From Bradysia coprophila (lineage: Eukaryota; Arthropoda; Insecta; Diptera; Sciaridae): 64,000 bases of DNA. A program made the position numbers and the translations under genes. The DNA is taken from contig NW_023503325.1 in the NCBI RefSeq assembly GCF_014529535.1, positions 2,858,804-2,922,803 on the forward strand, read 5' to 3'. Numbering within the stretch: position 1 is the first letter of the stretch; every line of letters begins with the position of its first letter. This document shows positions 35,101 to 47,690 of the stretch, piece after piece. The notes under the pieces are model-generated. The model ran no database searches. It was given only the letters and a program-made list of their open reading frames with translations, and had not been told where the DNA came from.

Positions 35101-38100
35101 ATCTTTGTTAGGGTCGGTCTAGGGTATAATGCCAAAAGAACAGGGTATATTCTCCTGTAACGCCTGTAATTTCAGGAGAGCAACATTTTCTTTAATTTCG
35201 TTTTCTTTAATTTCATTTTCTTTGGTATGCGACTATGTCACATCACCGTGAATTTTCTGACTACTCGAGGCGAATACAATATTTTTTCATTTGTGGGAAA
35301 TTTGTTTCAAATAAATTTCCAAACTTAGGAATTTGGTAGGTTTTATACTTGCTCAATGGTCGATTCTTCTACCCACCTCGTTTCAAAGGTTAACGTTTTA
35401 AGCCTTACAGTGGCCTGCGTAATCTACATATTTATCACGAATACGAATTTACATAATCCATAACAAACACGTTCGTGTGATCCGTCGAATAATTCTCAGT
35501 CTTTAAGTTTGGCCCTTCAAAACTTTCGCTCCATTCAAAAACGACTACATGGTCTAACGTTAAATGTACACATCAAAATTGCCATTCAATTGTTGTTCCG
35601 AGAACAAGTGATAAATAACTGAGAATCATCAGCCACTCCTTTTTTTCCGAACGAAAGTGAAAATGTGACTAAGATATCAGTTTGACTGCAATTATAATGA
35701 CTGAGTTTTCACTATTATGTTGTGAATTACCTGTTGTTGAACGTTATATTACATCTTATAAACTCATTAATTGCCGGTAAACAAAAGTACATTTCTGTAT
35801 TAAAACGAAAAATACAATAGACTTATCGCTTGCACAAGTTTTGTTTGTTATACCTTCGACCATGTAATTTAGTAATATTTTTTTCCATTTCACATCACTT
35901 TATAAATATCATTTCGTATGATGAACGGAACGCATATATTTTACTACTTCGTCTATATGGGCATCCATCATCACTCTGTAGATATATAAAAGAAATGAAT
36001 GTAAACAAAAGACTGAACGACTAAAACTATTATTTTAAGTTTTAAGTCGAACAATGTGTAATTAAATAATTTTGGAGGATATGATAATTTTTTGCTTCTT
36101 CTTTTTGCTGCGTCTTCTTTCTGAAAATTTGTAATAGAAAGTCGTTCATGCCGTTATAATTTAAAATGTTAATTTACGCTCGTACCTTGGCTGGCTAATT
36201 TTCTATTGGGAGATAAGCTTGCTAAAAAATTAACGTTTTAAGATTTTATTAGAAAAGGAAATTACTTCATTTTTACATAAGTTGAAATCGAAATCATCCA
36301 ACGAGTGGTTTTCATTTTCTACTACTACTTCTGCTGCTGCTTCGCCCGTATAGCATCTTTGTACTTTGACCGTACATGAGAAATTGCTGTTTTAATCGAA
36401 TTTATCTTCAAATTTGAATCATTTGCATAAGCAAACAAGACGAAACTTAAACTCTCTATTACAAAAAGTTAACAAGAAAATTTACATATAAAATCATTGG
36501 CCGTGAAAGTTATCATTCGAAATGATCACATCCACCACTGTGCACAGAGGTAAATATTTATTAGACGTGTATAATTCGAATGCGAAACCAAATTCAAAAC
36601 ATACAGAGAAATGAAGCAAAGCAATGATATAGCACATTACCCATGGCATATTCGAATCGATAATGCATTAAAAAGTTTGTATTTGTTGGTCCAGACGACT
36701 ACAACTAGTATAATTTATTATGATTTTATACAAAAGATTTTTCAAATTTTTCAAAGCTTAAATGAAGATGTATCTCAAAGCTCGTGTACGTAAAATGATT
36801 ACGGTTTCTATTACCGGATATTTCGTTTTTTGTCGTAATATCCTACAAACGCTTTATACAAATGAACAACGAAAGCGCGACAAAATTGTATTTTTAGCAC
36901 TCTGTAATAGCAACGCCAAAATGGTTGTTTTAAAACTTTAAAACTCTGTAACAGTAGGGCAATAAGCAGTTTGCATAACTACATAACTTCCTAGATATAC
37001 AAAAAAAATGTCCCACTTTAAAATTACGGTTTCTACTGAAGCGGAAAGCTTTTATAGTTGAAGTTGCGGGAACTACAGTGAGACATTGCGACGATATCCT
37101 TCTCTGATTTCCCTCTTTTCTTGCAATAGATTTATCAGTTTTTCTTATTTAGATTTATCAGCTTCTTGCAATAAGAGTTTCAATAACAATTAGAAGACGA
37201 AAGTCGTCAATAAAACACAAAAGTTCAACACTTCCGTCTGACTCGAAATCTGAAATTTATTGCACGTATTTCGGCTTACAAGAACAGAATCAGTTGGAAC
37301 TCAGCTAAAATGTTAAGGCTCGGTACATGTTTACCTGAACAGAAAATACATGGTCTGACTTAATCTGGTTTCAATCAAACTTGCATGGTCAATGCAAATT
37401 TTCCGATCAACCTGTCAAGTTTGATTGAGACTAGGTTCAGGTCAGGTTTGTTTTCTAAAATTATCTGATCTGAAATGCCAGGAAATACTGATTTTTGGCC
37501 GCGGACCTATTCCAAGCTTTACAAAAAATGGAGATGGATGGAATGGAGAACTTAGCTAAAAAAGTTTTCTCCCGAAATTGTTTCACTTGAGCAGGGCCTA
37601 TTTTAAGGAATTTAACTTCCAAAACTTTCCAAAATTTCCAAAATTTCACAAAAATTCTTGAAATTTCAAAATTTTCGATATCATTTTGAAGTAATCAGTT
37701 AAGCTCAAAGACATAAAAAAAAACACCAAAAAGGCAGTAAAAACAACATTTACGATACAATCTGTTGTGCTTTTATATAAAGTGGCGAAAAGTGATTTAA
37801 AAATTTAAGAATTTTTGGAAATTTAATTTCCTTAAAATAGGCCTTCTACTTGAGTAATTGCAAAAAAAACGATTTTGGGCCCCTTTTGGCAGACCATTAC
37901 TTCACTAGCTCGATCGTCGACAACAAAAAAGAATCACCAAACGTAGTACTACGCTTTACTCGCATCAGTTCAACGAATCGAATGAGCTATAACTCAATAA
38001 TATCCGTGACCCCTTGTCCCAAAGTTGTTCGAAGATTTGGCGATATCACTTTTAACACAACAGATTTTTCTTTCAAAAAGATCTTATAGATTCAGAGATA

Positions 38101-41100
38101 TTCGACTTTAACCATTTTCATATAAATGGCTCTTCCGGCTGTAAAAACAATTTTCCATTTTCCGGAAAAAGTTGTTCCACAACTTTTCATGACAAAACAA
38201 CATGTAACATAGAAAAATCTTAAAGAACTTAACGCGCATGGAATTACCTGAACTAAATGAGTAGTGTAGTACTAATATGGAAGGAGGTCCTGCTAAAAAA
38301 TTTTAAATATTTTTTCATGTGTCGGGGCCGAAAATGAGGGAGTTTTGAGATTTTTCTCTGGTTTTCGACCCCTTACATGAAAAATTTGCTGAGTATCTGT
38401 TTGGACGATTGATTTTAGGCACTTTCGCGAAATTGCCTAAAGGCAATCGTACAAAACCACGGCAGAGTAAAGTTAACCTGGCAGGAGTGGACGTTTGACA
38501 AGGGACCTGAATAATCTAGTAGCCCTATATTTTTTTTCGAATAAAATTTTTCAATTTATGTCAGTGTTCATTTGAGTTCATTTTCATCCAGTGTATTATG
38601 AACCGCTCCTGCCTGGTTTATTTTACTCTGCCGTGCCAAAACAGATACACAATAACTATTATCCAATTCCCGCAGCTTTTGTTGTCAAAATCATTTATTT
38701 GCACAAAAGCAGAGAAAAATAGATGGCGTCAATCTCATTCAGACTGCATTTTTTTCGATAGAAATTCATTTTGTCGAAAGTCGAGTAGATAATTTGGATG
38801 TAATTCGCCAGTTATATTTTTAGAACCAAATTAATTTTCACTCACATTTCCATCATTAATTTTATTACAAACAACAAAAATATCTTTAACGGCTAACGGT
38901 TGAGCTTTTGGAGAAAATGTGACCATAATATGGTTTTCATTGCTCTTGATAGTTAGATAATGTGGGTCAGTGATTTTTTTCATTCTTCTACAATACAATA
39001 GCGTGCATAGAGGCACACAAGGATCGGTGTACACAAAGGATTTCCTTTGACGTTTTATGAGTTGAGCTTTTTTTGCTGGATAGCTCTGAACTTATACTGA
39101 TAAAAGAAGACAGAAAATATTGATTTCAAAATATCAAATTTTTGTTTTGCTCCGCACTCCATACGAAAGGCTTTTTATCTGACATGCTAAAATGAGTTTA
39201 ACATTTGCAATGCTATAATCTAACTTTTAACAGATTTTCATTTTCCGTCACATTTATGGCAAACACTTAAAAACAGAAATCACGATAAAAAAAATAAAAA
39301 CAAAATAAAAATGACGAACGACATAAAAAAAACAAAAATAAAATCATATGAAGATGAAAGCTAATTAACCTGTGCCCGAGATTGTTTTTTCTTCTTATTT
39401 TTAAATCCTCTATAGTGCAATCAACTAGCAAACGTTGCACCATAAATGATGTGGTTTGGAGAAATAAAGAAAGAAAGAAGAAAAAAAACAAAACATGAAT
39501 AGAGAAACTCGTTAAAGCTATTAAGGAAAATTATTAACTGGATTTTGAATGGTTAAGGTGATAAATATAAATTGAAAAGAATAACTTCATTCCATTACTG
39601 AAATATAATTAATTGAGAAAGTTAACAATTTTTTTGTTGTTGTTCATATTTCATTACCTATTTTGTAGTTTCTTTGCGGCCACAATATGTGCATAGGCAG
39701 CTTGAGCATTTTGATCCGTAACGTTGTCGCTGGGTGCACTAAATTCAAATAGTTTTGTGGCAGGATGATTTATATCCAAATAGAAACCTTTAACAGAATG
39801 GTTGAATTTTTTATTTTTAATAAAAGAACTTAGGAAAATTCGAATTTGGTCAAAGTTCACACGGTGTCCTTCTAAAGAAAAAAAAATAGTTTGATCGAAG
39901 TGTACCAAAAAAAGATTGCGGTTATGAGTCGTAGGACCCTAATGGAGTTCAGTAAAATCGCCCCAGTTTCTACTTCAAAGTAGAAAAAAAATTGATGCAT
40001 TTTTACAAGGCTACGGTCAAAAATCAACTGTATCTTAGAGTCTGACATCTCAGCTTTCGATGTTAAAATTGTGGATAACGTCGATCGACTCAAATTTTGA
40101 GGAAACAGAGCAAATTTTGAGAAAGCAAGGTGAGTCCTAACTTTTTTGTTCGTTTTAATAGTCACCAAGCTAGCAAGCGAATATTAAGTAAAACTATGGT
40201 AAAACATGCCGATAACCGTTCAATTCTTTCAAAATTTTAAGCGGAACTTTTCGTAGTGACTATAAAAATGGTATAGGGAAGGTAGGATCTGCAGTGATGC
40301 TTCGGATCACTGATTGATTAGCTTCCCTTATGTCCTACTACTCATAAATCAGTCCTTTTTTGGTACATTTCGATTTCGATCGAACAAATTTTTTGTTCAG
40401 TGGAACCGTGATTCAGTAATCATTTACATAACTAGTAGCACCATCATAAATTACAAAGAGTTTTTCTTTCGTATGAGTACAAAATATTGCTTTAATCTGA
40501 GCAAAAGGACTACTTTGAACTTTCTCTGCAATGTCATACACTTGCTACTAGTTCATTGTACAACTCAAACTGTGGACATTTTCACTGCAAAAATTCATAT
40601 TTAAGTGAAAAATAGCTATTTTGGATACATTCGTTATTCTTTTCACCAGTTACGAAATTCCATTTCAGCACTAGTGTCGAAAAGAGCTTATTTAAGCACT
40701 TGTGAAGAGAAATACACATTTCAGCACTAGTGTCGAAAAGTATCCCGTTCCATTTCGACACACGAACAAAATTAAAATTTTAAAAATTATTTTGAATGCC
40801 GAAATTACTGAGAAAAGAAAATCGCTCAGTGATGACAGGACAAATAAGAATTTTTGCAGATCAATTAATTTAGCGATCTTATGTAAACACAAAACCTTTT
40901 TTAATTAGACGCGGCTCCTTGACTTCATACAACTCTCTCATGGCAGCCAGACCTTCTCTGGCTGCCGTGCGAACAGCGTTACGCATTGCCGACACTTGTC
41001 TTTTATGATCTTTTGATACATTGCTTTTATCACTGACAGTGGAAACGATTTTCAATTTACGCGGATAAATGACACTAATTGAACTATTGTCGGTCACATT

Positions 41101-41302
41101 TTCCTCGTCGAACTTAAAATTATTAAAAAAATAAATTGTTTTTAAATCACTGTCAATCGAATCATTAATTTGTTCCGGTAAATTTTGAATTTCATTTTTA
41201 ATGTGTGAATTTGATGAAGAGTTCTGTGTGTCTTTGGTTTGTACAGTTATTGTAAATAATATTATTGTTGTAGAGACGAAGAATATTAGGATATTGTTGA
41301 AC
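26104..41302 (-). CDS. Large animal heme peroxidase, 5' exon missing
   Basis: Seven phase-consistent exons: 41302-40896, 39787-39658, 30780-30391, 30326-29599, 29534-29385, 29331-26337 and 26260-26104, encoding about 1,650 residues. The peroxidase core is complete: distal His in WGQFIDHD, Arg in YREFLP after AMHHVLVGEHNR, proximal His in FRFGHSLI, then NIQRGRDHGLPSY and FSNLRKGDRFWYEN. This family oxidises substrates with hydrogen peroxide outside the cell (eggshell or cuticle crosslinking, immunity). The first known exon starts with a hydrophobic run, ILIFFVSTTIILFTITV, likely a signal or anchor segment whose Met lies in an unseen upstream exon. After the core comes a tail of ~750 residues rich in N, R, P, Q, Y and D, with a 10-residue tandem repeat (SDNTYNRPPQ type) at 27480-27700. 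The acceptor of the 39787 exon and the 8.9-kb intron are less certain. Confidence 0.9.
27480..27715 (-). repeat. 30-bp coding tandem repeat in peroxidase tail
   Basis: About seven copies of a 30-bp unit encode the decapeptide S/N-D-N-S/T-Y-N-R-P-P/S-Q. Variation between copies is mostly at single positions, and the array has stayed in frame. Confidence 0.9.
31003..31285. mobile_element. Foldback MITE in peroxidase intron
   Basis: Arms of about 75 bp. The left has ATGTAAGACGACAATCACG and ATGTTGGCTTTCAAT; the right has the inverse. The spacer has its own hairpin, AACAGTTTATGCATATTTAG. Confidence 0.75.
34476..34568. repeat. Palindromic repeat, ~93 bp
   Basis: CATCAGGATCCGGAGCTGTT and CCCGTTTT pair with AAAACGGGAACTGCTCCT and CCTGATG. 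A small hairpin, possibly a MITE. Confidence 0.6.
37594..37844. mobile_element. ~251-bp MITE in peroxidase intron
   Basis: Termini AGGGCCTATTTTAAGGAATT and its complement ending CCTTAAAATAGGCCTT. The body is rich in AAATTTCCAAAATTT words. Confidence 0.7.
38458..38635. mobile_element. MITE family A, copy 3
   Basis: Starts CACGGCAGAGTAAAGTTAAC and ends TTTACTCTGCCGTG. Shorter than the other copies through a deletion near GTGTATTA. Flanks ACAAAAC and CCAAAAC match at six of seven bases. A separate hairpin, CGATTGATTTTAGGCACTTT, lies just to the left. Confidence 0.88.
39788..40895 (-). other. Peroxidase intron, 1.1 kb
   Basis: Inferred from phase-matched flanking exons. It holds a 23-bp word, ATTTCAGCACTAGTGTCGAA plus three bases, twice in direct orientation (40661 and 40718). 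No coding exon recognised. Confidence 0.5.
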
Positions 41303-42956
41303 CTGGAAGTAGAAAAGAAAATCAGTTTTAATCAAATTGAATTGACGAATCAGTCTCCAGTTACATGGTTATAAATTCAGTGCCAAGAACGGTAATACAA
41401 ATATATTTATGCACCGGTTGATTCAAATCAGATGAAATTCTAGTACGGATTTTAATTACCAAAATTTCGTTCTCTCATTATCTACATCCATCTTATACAA
41501 TATCGATTAGCATAATTTTGTTATAGTTACGTAAAGCAACGTATTTATTACAATAAGATTTGTAAGTTTTGTTGCTTTCATTCGCATTCAAAGCATAATG
41601 TCTATGTTTTCGTCGTTTGACTATGAAATAATTTTACGATAATGAAACAATTATGTGAGCATATGAATATTAATTGTAGAGTAAAATTGGCTTATGGGAA
41701 ATATATATGGCAGTATTTTCAGCCTTTTCACGAAATGTGAGCGTGTGAGATTTCATTCATGTCTGGAGGTAATTTTCTTCTCATTCTGACCATGTACAAT
41801 GTATGGAGTGTATATTGTACATTACGACAAAAGATAAAAATTCGTTTAACTACAGTTAATGTCACCGAGTCTTTGCTGCAACTGTTTTACCACTTATGGT
41901 CCACTCATACAATCATACTGCTTATTACAGATTTAACACTACGTGCGCGTGTTTGTACTTGTATAAAGTGGACCAGCTGGTAAAACAGCTGAAGCAAATT
42001 TAGACACAAATTCGATTGACATTAACTGTAGCACAGATTTTATTTTAATTTTGTTTATGAACAAAGTCCGGAAGAGTGTGATAGTGGTGAATGGTCTGGT
42101 CATACGATAAATAGAATTTACTGAACGAAATCGCTCGGTTAGAATACTTTCCAATCAATTTTATTATTTAATTTCCATTCAATTATTTTCATTTCCACCT
42201 GTCGTATGCTCTGAATTTGGTTGTTTTCCATTAGCGTTTAAATATCTGATTTCAATTTCTCATTTAATTCTATCGTTTTATTACACTGAACTTGAGAATA
42301 CAATTCGTTTACATTTAGATGGGTATTTTTCTCAGATGTAAACGATATTGGTTTTGGTTTTGGCTAAGACGAATCGTATCAGTTTCGTGTAATTTTCATT
42401 TAGAATGCAAGGATCACAAATGTCCTTGTTTGTATGGCAGATAAATATATGAAAAGTACAAAAATAAATATCTTAAAGTATTTTATGTTGTTGGTAGTAT
42501 TGGGTAGTATTTGGTAGTATACGAGTGTTGCAAGCTCCAGTCTCTAATTTCATTATTCCAATGACTGTTAAGTCAATGGTCTTACATCAGAAAATATGTA
42601 TTTAAGTTCACTATGATCGATTTTCTGAAACGTATGAAGTGTTGACCAACAACGGAAAATACTGAAATATCTGTTATGCTTGATTACACGATAGTTTAAG
42701 TAATTCTTAACCTATTTTCAAAAATTTGGTTTGAATCGACGAAAAATACAATTTCTAAGGTAATATCAACCTAATGATCTGGAAGGTGTATCCAAAAGAA
42801 TTTTTATTGATTTCGACCAAGGAGATTCACAAAACAACTTGATGGAACAACAACTTGGGTAGTTTGGAACTGGTGATGGAAATTTTTGTTTCCTTCAATA
42901 TCGAATCAAATTCATGTCCGAGTCGAGTAATTGACTACACACCCTTAAAGGAATTG
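41303..42956. other. Upstream of the known peroxidase exons
   Basis: Probably intron or promoter of the peroxidase gene. The exon with the start codon was not found. A diverged foldback of about 180 bp (41848-42032) pairs CAACTGTTTTACCACTTATG with the complementary GGACCAGCTGGTAAAACAG. Confidence 0.4.
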
Positions 42957-43360
42957 CCGGAGTATCCGGTAAATAATTGTAATTGATGGAAATACGAGAA
43001 ATTGATGGAATTGCAAGGAATTGACTGGAATTGGCTGGAAATACGTTAAATTGTAAGGAATTGAAAGTAAATAAGGATAAGTATGATGATCGGAAATTCC
43101 TGGTACTTTATTCCGATCATCATACTTATCTGTATTAAGTCTAATTTACTTTCAATTCCCTTACAATGTATTAATGTATTTCCAGTCAATTACTTACGAT
43201 TTCATCAATTCCGGTCAATTCCTCATAATTCTATCAATTTCACGTATTTCCAGTCAATTTCTTTTAATTCCACCAATTTAACGTTTTCCCAGTCAATTCC
43301 TTATAACTCCATAAATTTCTTGTATTTCCATCAATTACAATTATTTACCGGAGTATCCGG
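42957..43360. mobile_element. Foldback built from AATTGGAATTGA-type minisatellite
   Basis: The arms begin CCGGAGTATCCGGTAAATAA and end with ATTTACCGGAGTATCCGG. Each arm is an array of imperfect GGAATTGACTGGAAATA units, and they meet at the palindrome AGTATGATGATCGGAA. A related decayed array continues at 43525-43720. Confidence 0.85.
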
Positions 43361-45965
43361 GAAGCTGGAAGCTGCAACATAGCTGTTCCAAATTTTAGTT
43401 TCGCCGAAAGCGTTTCAATCTGTTCATTACAAAGCGCTCCTTTAACTTTGACTTTAGTCTCTATTTGACAACTATATTTATAGTGACTCACCAACTATTT
43501 CCTATAAAAAAATATGTCGCAATGGAATTGAATAATAACGGAAAATATCGTGGAATTATTTCGAAAATTCGTGGAATTGTAGAAATTAATTGGAATTATA
43601 GGAATTGAATGGCGAATCCGGCAAGTATAGGTGTTAATCCGGTAATTGAAGTAATAAAAGGAATTGAAAGCAATTAAAAGGAATTAGTAATTAATTTGCC
43701 AATATTTCGGCCAGTCCTCGTCTTTTCGGCCAGCCGATTAACCCTCGTCTGGAAGTTATTTCCGTAAGAGTTTTGTACTATAACAATTTTGAACCGAATT
43801 TCAATTAATTTTGATTTCTGTTGACATAAGGAATTTTGTTTCTGGTTTATGATAACTCCATAATTCGAGTGTAACGCTTAAAAGACTTTCAAAGAGAAAA
43901 TGTCTGTTCAACGAAGTATTTGGTATTCACGAGAAATATACGCCATCTCTTCATTATTTTTCAGAAATCTATTGATTTAACTATAGAATTACACTCGATA
44001 GATAGCATGATAGCATCATAATCTTGCATAATATCAGGATGCCTATGTAACTGTTGAGTTCAGTGTACCATATCCTCTCATATATAGCTCAAATGACTTA
44101 AACGCACTTGACTTCGTCAGTCAAGCGATCTGTGTCATTCATGAGGTGGGGCCCAATTTAATCATTTCCATTCATTCTCTAGTTGCCATTGTTCTTTTGT
44201 CAAAGATATCAATCCCTTATTGTACACGGTTACAGAATTGTACAGAATTCTAGGAAACTTAAGGTTTTTATATACAACGAAGCTCAAACAAATATACGTG
44301 ACACCGTATCGAACAGAAAAAAAATCTATTAACCGTTCGACTGCGGTTTTAACATTAAACGATTTTGTCGATATCGAATGCATTGCAAGAGAAAGTTAAA
44401 CAGCATACAGGTTACAAAGCGAATGGGATCATCTATCAATTGAATGACTATCAATAAATAGAAGAAGAAAAAAATTAGAAATTTAAATAAATTTATTGTT
44501 TATAACTATCTCTTTAGCAATTGGATTTCTTTTTCTATTATTTTATTACAATAAAACGCATAAATCAACCTCCAATCTGACATTATTTATGATACCGCAT
44601 CAAAAATCTGTGTACGTAATGTAACCCCAGTCGTAACCTTTTTTATTCATAAATTTCAAGCAGCATAGTACACAATCAGAGCATTCATACACTAGTGAAT
44701 TATAACACATCCATGACCATTCATTTTTTCAATCCCAAAATACGATCGAAAACATCAACCCAGAAATTGTCGACAATTAAACCAACACTCTCCAGTTCAC
44801 AAATTATTTGTTCATATCCACAAACATTGGTTACTTAATTATTGTTTATAAATGAAACGTGACTCTGGCCAATCGATTTCGTATGCAACAGGGCGTTTAA
44901 TCTTGCGTATATTTGTACAAACGAATATTACAGTACGTAGAACAATTGGTACACGAAATGGAACTGCTTTTATCAAAAACTTGAGCCGTACGAAACAATA
45001 GCTGAATCAAATCAATTCGTAGTGCTCGGATTTTGAGTAAGATATAGTGCACTTTAATCAAATAATCAATTTAGCTATTACATGTTGGTTATCATGCAGC
45101 TAGTTGTCGCTTATTGTTGCAATTCAATTCCACTCGAAAACACTTTAATTGGCACAATATATATTTCAATGAACAGTTCATTTCACATCACAGAAATTTA
45201 TTTGTGTAAACTTCTCTTAGTCCGAGGAAGTAAGTAACTAACCCAGACCTTCTCTGCGAGAAAATAATGCTAAAGATCAATAACATTCAAGAACCGGATG
45301 ATGGATACATAAGCAAAAAAAATGAAGACTATAAGTCGAAAATATAAGCACAATTTAATGATTATGTTAAATACGGCGCTAGGTAATACTGCAAAACATG
45401 TGTATACCACCAACACTAATATAGCAAGAAGATATTTTCAATTCTTTATTTGAATCAATAATGTAATCTTTATCTATGCCATTACATCGGCTTTTTTATG
45501 TTCTGACGAGCTCGGACAAAGAAAACAGTTTAAGCGAATGAATTGACCAAGAATGAATTTTGTGATCGTTCATCATTATTGTGAATTATTTCGACGGGCA
45601 GCACAGGCAATTTAAAATTTATTTAAGTTATACTTATCGATTGAGAATCTAATAAATTAGCACGTCTTTATGTATAATTGGGGACATTGAAGACATTCAT
45701 TTGTTGATTTCAAACAATTTTGACCACTGAAATGAGCTCAGTACGTTTCGAACAGATAAAAATATGTTTTTTCTGTTTTGATGGTGAACGGGATGGAACA
45801 CTGTTGTTCTCGGGATTTTTGTCATTGCCCCTTTTGAAGTTGGAAGGTAGTTAAGGAAATAGAACTAAGGATAGCATTTTCTGTAGATTTCCCTCCTTTA
45901 GGGAAAATGGAAAACTTCAACAGAGAGCTAACGGGAGGTAATAGTAATTTACATAACAAGAAATT
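43361..45965. other. Intergenic or intronic, nothing recognised
   Basis: AT-rich, with short ORFs only. The 73-residue minus frame at 44162-44383 has no family signature. A small hairpin, CTTGACTTCGTCAGTCAAG, is at 44108. Confidence 0.45.
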
Positions 45966-45966
45966 A

Positions 45967-46056
45967 AACATGAAAAGTAGAGTTGTCGTGTGCATTTTGT
46001 TGAACCGGGGCGAAGCCGAGGTCAATGAACACACAAATATGAAACTTTTCATTTTT
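45967..46056. repeat. Hairpin with GGGGCGAAGCCGAGG tip
   Basis: AACATGAAAAGT pairs with ACTTTTCAT and GTCGTGTGCATTTTGTTGA pairs loosely with TCAATGAACACAC. The GC-rich tip is GGGGCGAAGCCGAGGTC. Confidence 0.6.
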
Positions 46057-46181
46057 ATGTAATGGATTTCTCATTCTTTTGAAACCTTAACAAAATTTCT
46101 TGTTTTCCCTAGGTAATAAGCCTCTTTCGACCCTAGGGAAAACAAAAGCATGTAATAGTAGATTACTATACCAGGTAACTA

Positions 46182-46268
46182 ATTTGATATCTCGTATAAC
46201 GATGAGTAAAAGTACCTCGGGCTGAAGTACCAGATACTTTTACTCATCGTGATACAAGATATCAAATT
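46182..46268. repeat. 87-bp hairpin
   Basis: ATTTGATATCTCGTATAACG and GATGAGTAAAAGTA pair with TACTTTTACTCATCG and TGATACAAGATATCAAAT. The loop is CCTCGGGCTGAAGTACCAGA. Confidence 0.75.
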
Positions 46269-46379
46269 ATTTCCCGAGTGCAGTATGCTATTTTAATTTA
46301 CGAGGTGAAGTCTTTTACTTAGGAAGGAAATGGCCCTATTGACCTAGTAAAACAATAGTATTTTACATAAATTGGGTTT

Positions 46380-46488
46380 AAAAAGATGAAGAGCAGAGTT
46401 TTCGTGTGCACAATTCGTGTGAACTTTGTTGATCCGAGGCGAAGCCGAGGTCAATAAACACACGAAAACGAGACTTTTCATCTTTTTA
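46380..46488. repeat. 109-bp hairpin with GAGGCGAAGCCGAGG tip
   Basis: AAAAAGATGAAGAGCAGAGT and TTTTCGTGTG pair with CACACGAAAACGAGACTTTTCATCTTTTT read across 46458-46488. A sister of the copy at 45967-46056. Confidence 0.75.
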
Positions 46489-47459
46489 TGCTCAGTTATG
46501 TAATGGATTGCTGAGGGCTCCGAAAGAAGTGCTTGAAACATGAAAAGTACGGTTTTCGACGTATGTAGCATGTAAAGAGTATTTACATGTCCGTTCAAAT
46601 TATGTTTTATGTACATATAGAACCGGATTCCTCGAGAACACATTCTCGTTTGAGTCAAAAGAGTTATTGGTAGCCGGTATGTAATATTTTAGTTATGTAC
46701 TTCCATGTAGTGAACCAAGTTCTCTGCACTTATTTATCGTCACTTTGAGCAGACAACAACAGGTCGATTATTTTAGTTTCTAAAAATGAATATTTATTTA
46801 TCAAAGAAAAAAGTCTCTTGACGTGTATTTCACACCCAGTGTGTCTACCGCCACGCATTTTCTAACATCTTCAAATAAGCTCAATTCATCCCAACTGTTC
46901 GACGTCCTGTTACAGTGGAAAAATGTGTCTCATGCGAACGTAAACTCCCACACATAACAAGAATGAAATAGAAAATGGAAAATCTACTCTACTGGTCCTC
47001 GTTTTTTTCGATATTTTTGTAGGATTTGTAACGCATTCTTAAATATTGTTTTCTGGTTTTATTGTTGCAACACACCATATAAATACGGCTGTCGATTTAA
47101 ACAATTTTCAAACAGCTTCGTTTTTTTTGTTTCAAAGTAAAAAAGTTTCTAAATTGATTCCCATTCATTTATCGTTAACGTGTAGTGTGTGTATATAACT
47201 GTAGATATACGTCGTACACGATTGTGCTGTATAGGAGTCAGACTATAAATCATATGCAAAATGCTTTTTTTTACGCTAATGCTTCTCGTAATGAAATTCC
47301 ATGATCTTCCTTGGTATTTAAGTATTTTAATTTAATTAGAAAACCTTTTTGTTACACATGAAAACATCACGTAACTTTTGCAGAAAATAAATGAATAAAT
47401 AATTTAAAAAAAAAAAGAAAAAAGAATCTTGGCACATTCAAACAAAACTTACTTATCAA
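46489..47459. other. Intergenic, nothing recognised
   Basis: AT-rich. The right end would be the 3' UTR of the small ORF at 47460 if that is a gene. Confidence 0.45.
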
Positions 47460-47690
47460 TTATTGTCTTCTTCCTGCACGCGCGGCACTATTCTTTGCCT
47501 CTTTTTCTCTTAATTCTTTAATCTCACCCACCGTACCGAACATAACTTTTGCAGTTATTTGGGTGGTGGGTGCAGTACTGGTCTTATTAGCATTTTTCTC
47601 ATTTTTATTGCTACTTGATGAGTAAGCATTAGTATACGGTGTATAATTATTATTTACATCACGACCGCAATTCCGACATTGATTCGACAT
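47460..47690 (-). CDS. Small 76-residue protein, unknown
   Basis: An ORF of 76 residues from ATG 47690 to TAA 47460 on the minus strand. The N-terminus has a CRNCGRD pair of cysteines that could be half of a zinc site. The middle is N/S/T-rich and low in complexity. The end is charged (EIKELREKEAKNSAARAGRR) and probably helical. The residue make-up is less like random AT-rich translation than neighbouring ORFs. I do not recognise the family. A GTAAGT donor lies just past the stop, so it could also be an exon of a longer transcript with another reading. No partner gene is evident. Confidence 0.45.
   Translation of the reverse strand: MSNQCRNCGRDVNNNYTPYTNAYSSSSNKNEKNANKTSTAPTTQITAKVMFGTVGEIKELREKEAKNSAARAGRRQ

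Larger units (their letters stand above)
30781..39657 (-). other. 8.9-kb peroxidase intron
   Basis: Inferred intron between phase-matched exons. It contains MITEs (31003-31285, 37594-37844, 38458-38635), a palindrome (34476-34568), a GA run (about 32694-32706) and otherwise AT-rich sequence. No coding exon was recognised. An additional peroxidase exon inside it cannot be ruled out. Confidence 0.5.

Noticed and set aside
44162-44383. 73-residue minus-strand ORF
   Set aside because: No motif, no splice context and no repeat relation; length is within chance for this region.
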